This document shows positions 10,877 to 21,740 of a stretch of DNA of 64,000 nt, piece after piece. Source of the stretch: Staphylotrichum longicolle. Its lineage: Eukaryota > Ascomycota > Sordariomycetes > Sordariales > Chaetomiaceae. Made by a program: the position numbers and the translations under genes. Position 1 is the first letter of the stretch, and each line of letters starts with the position of its first letter. Where the stretch lies: NCBI GenBank assembly GCA_019096155.1, contig JAHCVI010000001.1:2418001-2482000 (forward strand). The letters are read 5' to 3'. The notes under the pieces are model-generated. The model was not told the DNA's origin and searched no databases. It saw only the letters and a list, made by a program, of their open reading frames with translations.

Positions 10877-13052
10877 ATGGACAGACCAAAGCTTCGCGCT
10901 TTGGACGCTCTTTCCTATAGCGACAGCGACTTCGACCGCGCCCTCCGCGATATCATGCCGTCGAGTCGTAATGCTGTCACGTACATCGATCTTCAGGGCT
11001 GGACCGAGCTCCCGGAGCCTGACAAGCTCCGAGTCAAGGATATGATTAAGTGCATTGCCCTAGCTTCATCAATTTTCTAAGTATTGCAGTTCTGACACCG
11101 TCAGAAACTGGATGCGCTCCTACAAGTCCCACGCTGTCGATCTCGACCAAGTCAACGCCCGCCTCCTTAAGGTCAGCACGTCTCCCGTGATACCAAAACA
11201 ACCGCAAGACACGTCAACAACGATAACCACTCCGGCCGAGGACGAGGGAGAGGACGGATATCTTATCACGGAAGAAACAGCAGCATACCAGGACATTGTC
11301 GCCGACGGCGGCCGCCCTTGGTATCCATTTCACCTCTTTGAACACGTCCGAAAACACCACGCGGAGCACCGTGAAATGCTACGATTTTGGTGTTCCGCAC
11401 GTGACTGGACCGTCTACAGCAAACAACGGGAGCGATGGAAAAGTTTTCGCAAATGGCAAGATGACAACCGCGGCCTACTGAATGTTCAGGCCGAGTTTGA
11501 GAAACAAAAGGCTGCACATCTGAAATACTATGCAAGACACGGAGGAGACATCGACGGTCTTGATACCGAGAAACGGTGGGAGGATGAGTTCGAGCGTTTC
11601 GAAAACCGACGGGGGTGGGAGCACCATTACACCGTTGAGCATGGCCTATCTCGCAAACAAGACAAAGACAGATTTCCGGCGTATGTTATTGCCGTGCGAG
11701 CGAGACTTGATCGCCACGGGTTTGCTCGGGCAGTTCAACTTGACCCAGACCCCAAGAATCAAGACCCATTGACGACATGGATTGAGTATCTCAACTACGA
11801 ATACTGGGTCCACGACGGGTTCGTTAATAAAGTGACACGGGTTCAGTCGGACAGGAAACAGTTGCTCAAAACCATTGCCGAGTCTGGCATGCTGTGGCCC
11901 GGCGAAACCACTGAGAAGATCGCAAGATTCCACTACGATTTCAACCTAAGGGCCAAGCACGAGAAGAGGTCAGCTTCTGAGGCAGTGAAGGCCGCTGAGT
12001 TGGCGGTCTCGGCAGCACAACAGGCCTTGGACAGTACTCAACAGGATTCTCATCGCCAAAGACAGGAGATCAAAGTGGCGCAAGCCCGGGAGCAGCGAGA
12101 GCAGGCTGTTGCGAAAGAGTCATGGGTCGGTAAACGTGCCGAGCTCATTTCCAAATACTCTCAACTTGACAGTCCCCAGAGTGAAGCCGTCAGATTGGCA
12201 GAACAACACAAGATCCTGTTGCAATGGATTCTTGATCAAATCCCTCTCATAGAGACGGAGATGGCGGAAGTCAAAGCTGATGCCTCATGTAGCAAGGAAA
12301 CGGCACCAAAAGGGAGCGATGTGGTGGACACCAAAGCGCAGAACGCAGATACCCAAGCAGACGTCGACCGAGAACCCCGACCTGTGCCCGAGACTGAGTC
12401 GCCAGCGCAACCTTGCGCCTCGCCTGCTCGGAAGAGAGCACGATCCGAGGAAAGCCTAGAGAAAATGGAGGGGCCGGGCCTCAAGAAGCGCAAGCTTGAA
12501 GCCGACGTCAGTGTCGTCAAGCAGCATGATGGTCATGTCGGCAGACTGGCGCTTGAAGAAGACGATGAAGGCGTCTCCCTTGACGTTGCTGTCGGTATGG
12601 ATCTAAATGCGCCGCCGCCCGCTGTCCATCTCCACGGCGACAAGAAGAAGAAAAAGAAGGGCGAGGCAGACCCGGAGCCTGAACCGGTCAAGGAGCCCGA
12701 GCCGGAGCCCGAACTCGAAGTTCAGCGTGAGCCAGCGGACGAAGCCGAAGTCAATCGCGAGGTTGCCCCTGAGCCCGAAAAGCTCCCCGAGACGCCGGCC
12801 AAATCTTCGCAGCGTATTCGAAAGGGCAAAACCCAGGCGGCACCCGCAGACCTTCCACCGCTTCGCCGCAGCGCCGGGATTGCAGCTCTCCAGGAGAGAG
12901 CATTGAGAGAGGCCACAGCTGAGGAAGCCGTCGCTAAGCCAACGTCAACTACAGTATCAAAGGCTGCGCCTCGCTCGAAGAAGAGAAAGGTGACAAAAGA
13001 GAAAGAGCGGCCCTCAGGACCGCAGCGCAAGCGCCGCAGGACCGGTAGGTGA
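10877..13052 (+). CDS. Large coiled-coil protein with acidic and basic tail, function unknown
   Basis: Two exons (10877-11049 and 11105-13052, intron 55 nt) give about 706 residues. An in-frame ATG at 10856 would add seven. I prefer MDRPKLRALDAL because MQYQLAA looks like leader. No named domain is recognised. The first half is rich in aromatic and charged residues (WYPFHLFEHVRKHHAEHREM, WTVYSKQRERWKSFRKWQ, WEDEFERFENRRGW). A long Ala/Glu/Gln-rich coiled coil follows at about residues 290-400. The last 250 residues are disordered, with a KKKKKKGE run, Glu-Pro repeats (PEPEPVKEPEPEPE) and several basic nuclear-localisation-like clusters (KKRK, RKRRR). I infer a nuclear scaffold-like protein. 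The same kind of N-terminal half occurs in unnamed fungal proteins. It is divergently paired with the FHA kinase. Confidence 0.75.
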
Positions 13053-13431
13053 GTTCTGGAGACGCTCCCTGGCCCACGACACTCGGAATTTCCACAGCAT
13101 TTGTTGGACGTGGCGGAGAGTGCAGAGACGGGGATAAGGCGGCAAGGACATCTCAGCATTTTTTCTCTAGTTCAACAAGCAACATGAGCATTGTATTGAG
13201 GGTTCGAGGCAGGGAGGGACTGGTCGTGGTGGTGATCGGTGAGATGCATAGGAGAAGAGGTCTCGGGAAAACGGAAGCTGAGCTTTCACTGAGTTTGGAA
13301 GCGCTGAGACTTGTCAGTGGTGATGATGTTCGGACTTGGCTTCCATTGTTTTGTTTGCCAGGGTTTCGTTCGTGTTGTTTGGACTTGAAACTGACCACCA
13401 AAAAAGGGGCAATGTTGTTGTGTTGACTGAT

Positions 13432-13443
13432 TAACCCTAACCC
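13432..13443 (+). repeat. Two-copy telomere-type repeat (TAACCC)2
   Basis: The bases TAACCCTAACCC are seen directly, followed by CGG. Fungal telomeres are TTAGGG/CCCTAA, so this is either a small interstitial telomeric relic or a telobox-type site for Tbf1/Myb-like factors. It lies about 380 bp after the coiled-coil gene. Confidence 0.6.
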
Positions 13444-14420
13444 GGTTCGAGCGAAATACTTCCTGTTCCTGGTGCCTTGCGTGCCAGCTCAAAAGCTCAG
13501 GAAAAATGAGACGAACTGCTCCATGACCTTAGCGTCCTCACACGTACACAGTAAATCCCCTGATGATAATTTTTTTTTCCGCAACTGCACACAAAACGCG
13601 TCTGTCACATGAAACGAGGTGCGCATGAAGGCTCGGGGACTCTGTGGAACTGTGGAGCTGTCGCTCCGGGATCCACGAAATCCGGACCCACCTAGATTTG
13701 ACGTCATGGATCTCAACGTCACCTCTCAGGGCCCTCGTTGCAGGGACGAACACCGGAAATTGCACGATCGATACGAATCCACTGACGAACTGCCAGCAAT
13801 CGAAAGGTGTGGCATAAACCACATGGCGTTATGCGAATGCGAGTGCTCGAGAGCTCGGCGAGTTTAGATCGTGAATGCTCCCAAGACTGCGTTGGTCAAG
13901 CAAGGCCCAGGCCGTTCTTGCAGGTTGCAGGTTGCAGGGTGTTTTGGTCCGAAGACGACCTGGTACCTGCTCGAAGTTTCGGGACCCTTGCCGAGGATGG
14001 AGCTGGCTCTGGCCTGGGCCGAGCTGGCGCAGGTGGTCAAATAACATCATTGGGGTCGCTCAGCTTTGTTTGACGCTGTGTGCAGCAAGGCGAAAACTGG
14101 AGTCGTGACGCAGATCCCGTCTTGGCCCCCCTGCCTCGGGCATCATCAGAGCGCCCTAGCTTTTCTTGGGAGGGCCGTAGCCGTGTGTCTCTTCCAAGCT
14201 TGGCCGAGTTGTCAGCAGCCTGTGTTGTGAAGGAAAGCGAGCGCTGGCATTGACCAATCTAATGCGTGCGCCGCTGACCAGCTAGGAAATTGTGTGGCCG
14301 TTCGCTCTTTCCTATGACGCATTCGAAGATCCAGGGAGTGACACGCATTGTCACGTCACCGCGTCCTTCTTTCACAGCTCGGCGCACCAAGCAGCCGGTT
14401 CTGCTTGGTTGCTTTGCTAT

Positions 14421-14426
14421 TATAAA
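14421..14426 (+). promoter_or_regulatory. TATA box candidate for the HAM1-like gene
   Basis: TATAAA lies about 250 nt upstream of the ATG at 14672 and is followed by a CT/CA-rich stretch typical of fungal leaders. It is assigned by position and sequence only. Confidence 0.4.
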
Positions 14427-14671
14427 CGCCACCCAGCACGCAGCTCCTCTGCCGCACTCCTACTACTGAATTCCTCATAACACCCAAGCTCGCTCTGTCT
14501 GCTGTCTTTTTTGACAACTCAACCCTTACACCACTTTGATACCCAAAGCCCGTTTCATTTTTGATACCCCAACCCAACTACGACCGTAATAATACCCCCA
14601 CGCTCACCTCTCCATCAACCGTCAACCATCAACCACAGTTGCATCCAGAATTCACACAAGATTCACTCAAA

Positions 14672-17600
14672 ATGGCACCCAACGTCAACAAACCCACCGA
14701 CATCAAGCAAAAGGAGGCCGATGTCAACCGCAAGCTCCAGATCTACGGCATCATCAGCGCCTTCAAGGCTGGCAAGGTCCCTTCGGTACGTGCCTCTCTT
14801 CTTACCACCGGCCCTCACCCGACCAGGAACCCTAACACATGCCACAGAACGACCAGATCGATGTTGCCCTGAACAGCTTCTTGGCGTCCAAGGCGCTCTC
14901 AAATCCGTCCCAGAAGCTGTCACCCGAGGGGCGGGACCTGGTTGCCGACGTCAACGAGGTTGTGAAGCACGCCAAGAACCTCCTGTTGTCCAAGAATGAC
15001 GGCAACCTGCTTCAGGACTTCATTTGGCAGACCCAGCAGTTTGACCCCAAGGCTGTTTCTACTCCCAATGCTCCCGTCAACAAGGAGCAGGCGCAGCAGC
15101 ACGGTAACCAGGCGCTTGAGGGTCTGCGGACTCTGGGCACTCTGATTATCACCAACGGCCAGTTCCGCAAGCTTCGTATGTAGCCCTCTGAAAGAACACT
15201 CAGCCAAACGCATGCAGACAACTCGCTGACACTGCGCAGTCAAGGATGCCACGGTCCTCTTCCGGGATATGGCCGGCGACGCCGCGGTCAACGCCGCCGA
15301 TCGCGTCAGGCCCAACCAGGAAGATCTCGCGCGGATCGACCACCCTGCTCCGGACAACACTTGGCACGATGCCCCTGACATGTCTAAGGGAGCGATGAAG
15401 GACAAGTTCCACGACTACTACAAGGGGAACCCGAAGGAGGACGTGAAGGCTGCCGCTTCCGAGGGCACCTCTTCAAGCTCACCCCAACGGCTCCTCGGAT
15501 CCCAGGGATCTCGCAGCGACTGCAGCCCGTGACCGCCAGACCGGCGCCTCTTCCGGAGTGAACGCCGTCGGAGGTGCCGTGGCGGCCAAGGATGCTCTGA
15601 AGCGTAACGTCCACGAGAAACGTCGACGACGAGACCAAGGACAAGGCCAGGGCGAGGAAGGACGAGTACCGCGAGCGTACCAAGAACTACTTCTCACGCA
15701 AGGTTCCCCAGGAGCGTCGCGATCAGACCATCTGGCGTCTCAAGGTGAGCCAATCAAAGCGTTTTTTCTTTCCTGAGCGCAGCTAACATCTGCCGTAGAA
15801 AATGGTTCTCGAGTGCCAGCAGCACCCTGATTATTACCAGGCTATCCAGACCCTGCTGGATCTTGCCGAGGAGTACGGCGACCACGCAAACAGGCTGGCC
15901 AGGGGAGGTACTGGCACCGTCAAGGATGCCCGCTCCGGTCTGGTTCAGGCCGAGACCGATCTCAAGACCCTGATTGAGCGGTTCGCCAATGGTACCTCGA
16001 GCGACGACCTCTGGGACTCGGTCAACACCATCTACGAGGACGCGGATCGTGATCCCCAGCTCAAGAACTGGTTCAAGTCGCTCAACCAGTATGTCCGTCG
16101 CTGCCTGCAGGAGCAGGGCTACATCCTGGATGACCAGTCCAACTATGAGTGGAACCGCCTGTATGACGAGGGCAACTTCCTCCTCCGCGACAAGTACCGC
16201 GGTCACACCGACCGGGTCGTGGACGAGATCAAGTTCTTGGCCGACCAGTTCGACCAGGACCAGCACAACAAGGCCTTTGCTGCTTCGCTGACGAAGCTCT
16301 TCACTGATCTCGGCAACGACGAGAACGGCAAGGCGACCTTCAAGCCGCACCTCGTCAAGGATCTCACGGACGTGATCCTGCCTGGTGTGTTTGAGAAGAT
16401 CGCCTACATCCCGGTGCCGCGCATCGAGTACTCTGACCCTCAGTTCGATGCCATCATCGAGAACCTCGTGCTGGAGAGCGACAACTTCATGCCCAATGTG
16501 CTGGAGATTGCCAGTGAGAACTACATGCGCTTTGGGCGCAAGAAGATTGCCAGCAACAGCAAGCACTCGATCGACGTCAAGGTGGCCGGCATTCAGATGG
16601 ATCTCCGCGATGTCAGCTACTACGTCAAGCGCAAGCACGGCTTCCCTTCCATCACCGACCAGGGTGTGGCCAACTTCCTCCTGGCCGGCGAGGGTTTCAC
16701 CTTCCGGATGAAGCTCTCCTCGCCCGACAAGCACGACAAGCAGAGCTTTTTCAAGATTGACAAGGTGGACGTTGCTGTCAACAACCTGAACATCAAGCTC
16801 GTCAAGTCCAACCACAAGATGCTGTTTGGTCTCTTCAAGCCTCTGATGCTCAAGGTCATCCGCCCCGGTCTGCAGAAGGCCATGGAGAAGGCCATCAAGG
16901 ACCAGGCCACCAAACTTGACTCGCTTCTGTTCCAGATCAAGCAGGAGGCCGACCGCGCCGTTGAGCAAGCCCGCGAGGACCCCGAGACCACGCCCAACAT
17001 CTACAACCGCTACGTCAACGCGGCCCAGAAGCGCGTGCTGCAGGGCAAGAAGAAGGCGCAGGACGCCGTGGCCGACAAGAAGGTCAACTACGCCGTCACC
17101 AAGGAGGACAGCATGTTCCCCAACATCCATCTCCCCGGCGGCATCTCATCCAAGGCTACCGAGTACAAGGAGCTCGCCCGCAAGGGCGACAAGTGGGAGA
17201 GCCCCGTCTTCTCGATCGGCTCGGCCGCCAAGAGCCGCGACATCCCCGCTGCCCCCAAGATCGTGCGCAAGCCGCACAAGACTGCCACTCCTGCCAATGT
17301 GGATGCCATCAACTCTCGCATGCAGGCCGGCGCTGGCGGCCAGGGCTTCGACAACCGTGGTGCTCCGCTGAATGCCAACCCGCTTAGCGGTGGCGCTCCT
17401 CAGATTGGCGGCGCCCCTCAGATTGGCGGCGCCTACCAGAACAACGCTCCGTTCCAGAACAACGGTGCCTACCAGACTAGTGGTGCTTACCAGACGGGCG
17501 GTGCTTACCAGAACGGTGGCGCCTACCAGACTGGCGGCCCGGTCGGCGGCGGCCTTGATCTCAACGAGGGCAACTATCAGACCAGCGGCGCTTCGAACGG

Positions 17601-17721
17601 TGGTGGTTACAACGCGGCCGTGCCCCGTAAGGCGGGCGGTCTCAATGGCAACGACCTCAACAACGGCGGTTTCAAGGCCCAGCCGCCCGCCTTCAACCCC
17701 AATGCCCCTGTTGCCTACTAG
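14672..17721 (+). CDS. HAM1-like (BPI-fold related) protein, two apparent frameshifts
   Basis: Four exons are supported: 14672-14785, 14848-15175, 15240-15744 and 15799-17721. The protein, about 955 residues if the frame is repaired, matches the fungal HAM1-like family, with the HAM1 N-terminal region first and a C-terminal part related to the lipid-binding BPI/SMP-type fold (YYVKRKHGFPSITDQG, FRMKLSSPDKHDKQSFFKID). The C-terminal 120 residues are a Gly/Ala/Gln/Asn low-complexity array built on GAYQTGGAYQ. Exon 3 shifts frame twice. CCCC at 15482-15485 has one base too many, and AAA at 15618-15620 has one too many. With both removed, the reading runs continuously from DPRDLAATAARDRQTG through KDEYRERTKNYFSRK into exon 4. 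The exon sum exceeds a multiple of three by exactly two. The biochemical role is unknown. Confidence 0.85.
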
Positions 17722-18269
17722 GGAAAGGCAGCGGCAGCCGAGGGTGCGGAGAAAGATGACAAAGGCAACAAGAACAGCGATGAGTTGTGAAGTGCGAGAC
17801 GTTCGAAGTATACGATGCCTTATACCCAGTGGAGGTTATGAGTTTATGAATGGAGTTTAGGGGAAGAAGTCGAGACTGTTGATCTCCTTTGTTGTTAATT
17901 AAGGGCAAAGGCCTGGGGTGTTGTTGTCTCCTTTCTGTTGTGTTCTTATTGTCATTCGTACTCTGTAGCAGTTTCCTTGAGTGTAATACCAACCGATGGA
18001 TTAAACATATCTATTTTGCTAGGATTGGTGTGATGTGGCATGTGACATTTGTGTTTACCAAGGCTCGATTCAGGGGCTGACAGCCAAGCCTTCTTCCGAC
18101 AATCTCTAGCATCACCTACATCTATCTGCCTGACATAGCGTGAGCAAAGCACCACACGACTTCTATCAACTCCGGGATTGTTCCGATGGCAGTCGGTAGG
18201 TTGAGACTCGGTGTGATATTAGAAGCCCGCCTTCCACAAGAATACACCTTGGACACATCTAATCAGTCT
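17722..18269. other. Convergent 3' interval, HAM1-like gene and FEX
   Basis: These 548 bases are AT-richer than the flanking genes and should hold the two 3' UTRs. I see no gene. Confidence 0.5.
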
Positions 18270-19732
18270 CTATGTACAAGCCCCCCATTCGTAGTCCCCA
18301 CTCCATCTCAACCCCCCCATAATCACCACAACCACAGCCAGCCCTCCCAAGACACTCGCCCGCCGTAAACATAGGCGTGCCTCCGCCTCAGCGCCGCCAG
18401 CTCCCCTACCCATGTCGACACCGTCGTCAAGCACCCACAAAACCCATCCAGCACACCGGCCAGCAGCTGACATGCCACCACCCCTCCCCCACCGCCGACC
18501 CCTGAGTGGGCAAGATCCCACGCCATGGCCAGAACGGCCGTCCCCGCGATGTTCACGACAAACGTCCCCAGCGGGAAAGCCGCGACCCGCCCGTTCAGCC
18601 GCAGGCTGGCGTAGAACCGCAGCAGACACCCCAGGGGCGCAAACACCAGCGCGAACGTCGCCTCGCCGCGCCAGTCTGCGTGGCCCGCGGGGGGGAAGAT
18701 GGACAGGAAGACGGCGCCGAGCCAGCAGCCCCAGCCGAGCAGCACGCCCAGCCGGTCCAGGGCGCCGCGCAAGGGCCGCGGCAGGGACGGCGTGAGGGGC
18801 GCGAGGGCGATGGCGAGATGCGCGCCGACGAAGAGGGCGGACAGCGAGAGGGAGACGGTGGTGATGGGGACGGCGAGGAGGGCGAGGAAGGAGTAGCCGC
18901 CGCTGCGGGACGGGTTGTCGTGGGGCAGGTCGTTGGCGAGGGCGAGGAAGATGTCGCGGATGAAGGCGGAGAAGGAGGTGAAGGAGCCGCAGAAGCCGGT
19001 TGCGAGGCCGATGTAAAGGGGGATGGTCTTCTTGAGGGCGGCGTGGGATTGTTTGACTGCTGCGGAGTTGCCGTTGGCGTTTTCTTCGTCGGTGGGGGTG
19101 CCGGGAGGTGATTCGTCGCGGAAGAGCATGCGGTCTTCGGAGAGAAATCCCATCACTAAACTGCCGGCAAAGTTGGGCCAGATGGAAGGGAAGATGATTG
19201 GCGTTCCAGGGTAGGTTGTGAGGGCCTGCAGTCCGAGGCGGGCGAGGGTGCCGAGGATGGAAAAGAAGATGAGATACGAGACGGTGTAGAGCTGTGTTGC
19301 CAGACGAGAGACGTCAAACTTGGCCTCTTCCGGTTTCTCGGGCTCTGGTAGACGGCCTTCGGCAAGGGACTGCCGTCGTTGGAGTTCCTGCCCTCGGGCA
19401 AACTCCTGCTCCTGGCTCCGGACTTGCTCGAGGTTACGGAAGCGGCGGATTGGCTCTTCGTAAGGGTTCTGAACGGGCGAGATATCTGCCGTCTCGCCCA
19501 GGTTGGCATAGGTGTCTGGAACATCGTAGTCGGGGCGAGATGCGGCGGATGCCCGTCGAGAGTGGGAGTGGCGGTGCCCAGGTTCTTGTGGGAATGTTGC
19601 GGCGTGGTGCAGGGTATCGTCAATATTGCGGTAGGACTCCGGAGCATTGTAGTTCCTCGACGCAGTTGAAGCACGGCGGCGATGCTGTGAATTAGGGGGT
19701 GCAGCATCACCCAGATCGCTGGACCATGCCAT
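18270..19732 (-). CDS. FEX: Fluoride export protein Fex/CrcB, frameshift near C-terminus
   Basis: A single exon starts at the ATG at 19732. After a roughly 145-residue soluble N-terminal region rich in Arg/Ser, two tandem CrcB halves follow, as in eukaryotic FEX. Half one has WPNFAGSLVMGFL and TGFCGSFTSFSAF. Half two has GTFVVNIAGTAVLA and LDGFCGCLTTVSTW. These carry the Asn and the Phe/Thr/Ser residues that line the fluoride path. The uninterrupted frame ends at 18323 with an unlikely tail, GRVSWEGWLWLW. One base appears missing at the CCC at 18359-18361. Restoring it gives a hydrophobic last helix (SVLGGLAVVVVIMGG) that ends at 18270. FEX sits in the plasma membrane and protects against environmental fluoride. 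Confidence 0.93.
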
Positions 19733-20660
19733 TGCTCAGACGCGGTGCGACGGTCTCGTCGTCGTCTTACGCGGTTGCAGTTGCGGTTGCGGTCGATCCG
19801 ATCCAAGAGTCTGAGGACTTTCCACTCGGAACTTTTCTGGTTGCAGAAGAGGACATGGTGAGATACCCGTGGCGAGTCAAGTCAAGCACTCGGATGCTGT
19901 GACATGGTCTTGTTACCATTAGTCGTTCATCCATCCTCCATGCCGATGTCGTCGTTTTTCGAGATCCGGAGCTAAGTCGGGCGAGGTCCGGGTTCGAGCC
20001 GGATTTGGATTGACCATCAAGGTACGTACCCGGGCGAGTCTTGGCAGTGGATCCGGGAGCAGATCCCGGTCATCTGCCGCTTGGGATGCCTTATCGCTCG
20101 TTATCGCTTACAGTGGGTCCCAATCTTGGCCCCGCTCTCCTCTCACCGTCATCTTGTCACGCGGAGGCAGGTACAGCTGCATGCAGCTCTAGCTCGCAGC
20201 CAGCAACCATGATCCAGAGACATAATCGGCTCCTTCCTTGAACCGGACTCCACAATGGCTGCTCCCCTCACAGGGCCCTGGGCCTCCTTCCCGGGCTGAT
20301 GGTGACTTGGAGATTAGGGAGACCAGGAGAGCACGACCAAGGCCAGCACCCGATTCGTGCTCGGCCGCAGCTGCTGTCTCGGAGTGCGGCGGGAGTGATG
20401 TGTCCAGCCACGGCATGCCGCGACCCTGCTTGAATCCGGCGAATCAAGCTACCGCACGGTCCTCTGCAGACGGACGCTTTACGTACAAGTCGACGCCGTA
20501 TAAGAAGGGGGTCTAGCACAGTCAGATTGCGCCGTTCCTGGCCGCCAGGTCAACTTCTGTCGAACCCAACACAGCTCAAACCTAGAGTCACGGTCAAGCT
20601 ACTTGACCTACATCCTCCTAGCGCTCCTCTGTCCGATCTATGTTCATTTGAACCGTCACC
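19733..20660. promoter_or_regulatory. Divergent promoter region of FEX and UPRT
   Basis: These 928 bases lie between the two starts and hold two short inverted repeats (19987-20003 and 20043-20078) and a TATAAG near 20498, about 160 nt before the UPRT ATG. No gene is supported. Confidence 0.45.
20043..20078. repeat. Interrupted inverted repeat with CCG/CGG half-sites
   Basis: The inner arms CCGGGA (20053-20058) and TCCCGG (20064-20069) are separated by five bases. The outer arms GGCAG and CTGCC extend the palindrome. A smaller hairpin, TCCGG-7 nt-CCGGA, sits at 19987-20003. Both place CCG and CGG triplets in everted orientation, as in some Zn2Cys6 factor sites. Confidence 0.45.
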
Positions 20661-21509
20661 ATGGCGGACAAAGCGGAAAAAGCGGAGGAACCCAAACCGA
20701 GCAAAGTCCACGTTTCGCAGCACCCATGCCTCCTCGCCAAGGTCAGCCAGCTCCGGTCACAGAACACACCGGCCCGGGATGTCAAGGCGTTGATACACGA
20801 GATTACCCTGATTTTGGGCTGCGAGGCGCTAGCCAACGAACTAAAGAGTGCATCGGGTCCAACTGTTCGTCAACCTTTCCTTCCTGTGTCTCTGTCAATC
20901 GAACCGTGTTCGCACTAACACGCCCACCACTCGGTAGGACCAAACGCCCCTTGGCTTCGAGTTCCAAACCAGCACGATCACCCCTGAGACCATTTCCCTC
21001 GTTCCCATCCTCCGCTCCGGCTTGGGCATGGTAGAGGGTACAGCTTCACCCACCTCGCTCCGATACAATGTGTTCCCCGCTAACCTCTCCCCCTCACAGC
21101 GATCCAAAGCCTCCTCCCCAACCCGGTCCCCGTCCACCACCTTGGCATGTACCGCGACCCCACCATCCTTGCCCCTGTCGAGTATTACAACAATCTGCCG
21201 AACCACATCTCTGGGTCCGGAGCGCATGGGAGCGGCACCTCCACTTTGGCCATCATCCTCGACCCGGTCATCGCTACTGGTGGAACCTGTAAAGCAGCCA
21301 TTGAAGCGCTGCAGCAGTGGGGTGCACAGCGCATCATTGTGCTTTCCGTACTTGGTGCTGCGACAGGTGTGGAAAGGGTGGCAAAAGTGTGGCCGGAAGG
21401 TGTAGAAATATGGCTGGCCGGCTTGGACGAGGAGTTGACCGGTCGCGGGATGCTCAAGCCTGGTCTGGGAGATGTAGGGGACAGACTTTTCTTGACTATT
21501 GGAAAGTAG
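20661..21509 (+). CDS. FUR1: Uracil phosphoribosyltransferase
   Basis: Three exons (20661-20864, 20938-21037, 21100-21509) give 237 residues, normal for the family. Diagnostic stretches are VPILRSGLGMV, HHLGMYRDP and the PRPP-binding loop DPVIATGGTCKAAIEAL. The protein ends GDVGDRLFLTIGK, close to the usual G-D-RxF(G/L)T end. The enzyme makes UMP from uracil and PRPP in pyrimidine salvage, and it converts 5-fluorouracil to its toxic nucleotide. The first donor (ACT|GTTCGT) is weak, so the first junction may differ slightly. The frame is otherwise intact. The symbol follows the yeast gene. Confidence 0.93.
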
Positions 21510-21740
21510 GTAGACCGAGGGCAGCCATGATCAAGTTGAATAGAATAACTTTGTGTGGGGTTTACAATGCGGATAACTAAAGTGGTGCTTCGGGGAGTGC
21601 TGGGTGTGAAACGCCTTGCTTTCCTCTGTCAACGAGATACAAAGAGACGATTGGTACTGGGAAATGGAATGAGATTTAGCGCGAAAGATACATATCTGCC
21701 TCCCGCCACAACCTCGCTGTTGCTTTGGCACGATATGCCC

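Larger units (their letters stand above)
13053..14671. other. 1.6-kb intergenic region with the HAM1-like gene promoter
   Basis: No supported gene is seen. The distal part holds a two-copy telomere-type repeat at 13432-13443. The proximal part has a TATAAA at 14421 and a pyrimidine- and CA-rich leader from about 14480 to the ATG, features common at strongly expressed fungal genes. Confidence 0.5.

Noticed and set aside
15754..17130. 458-codon open frame antisense to the HAM1-like gene
   Set aside because: It mirrors strong C-ending codon use on the sense strand. Its Leu/Val/Gly-rich product has no family features and the sense protein is clearly conserved.
19987..20003. Possible tRNA B-box (GGTTCGAGCC)
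   Set aside because: The T-stem cannot form with a proper seven-base TTC loop, and no A-box or acceptor stem is found upstream.
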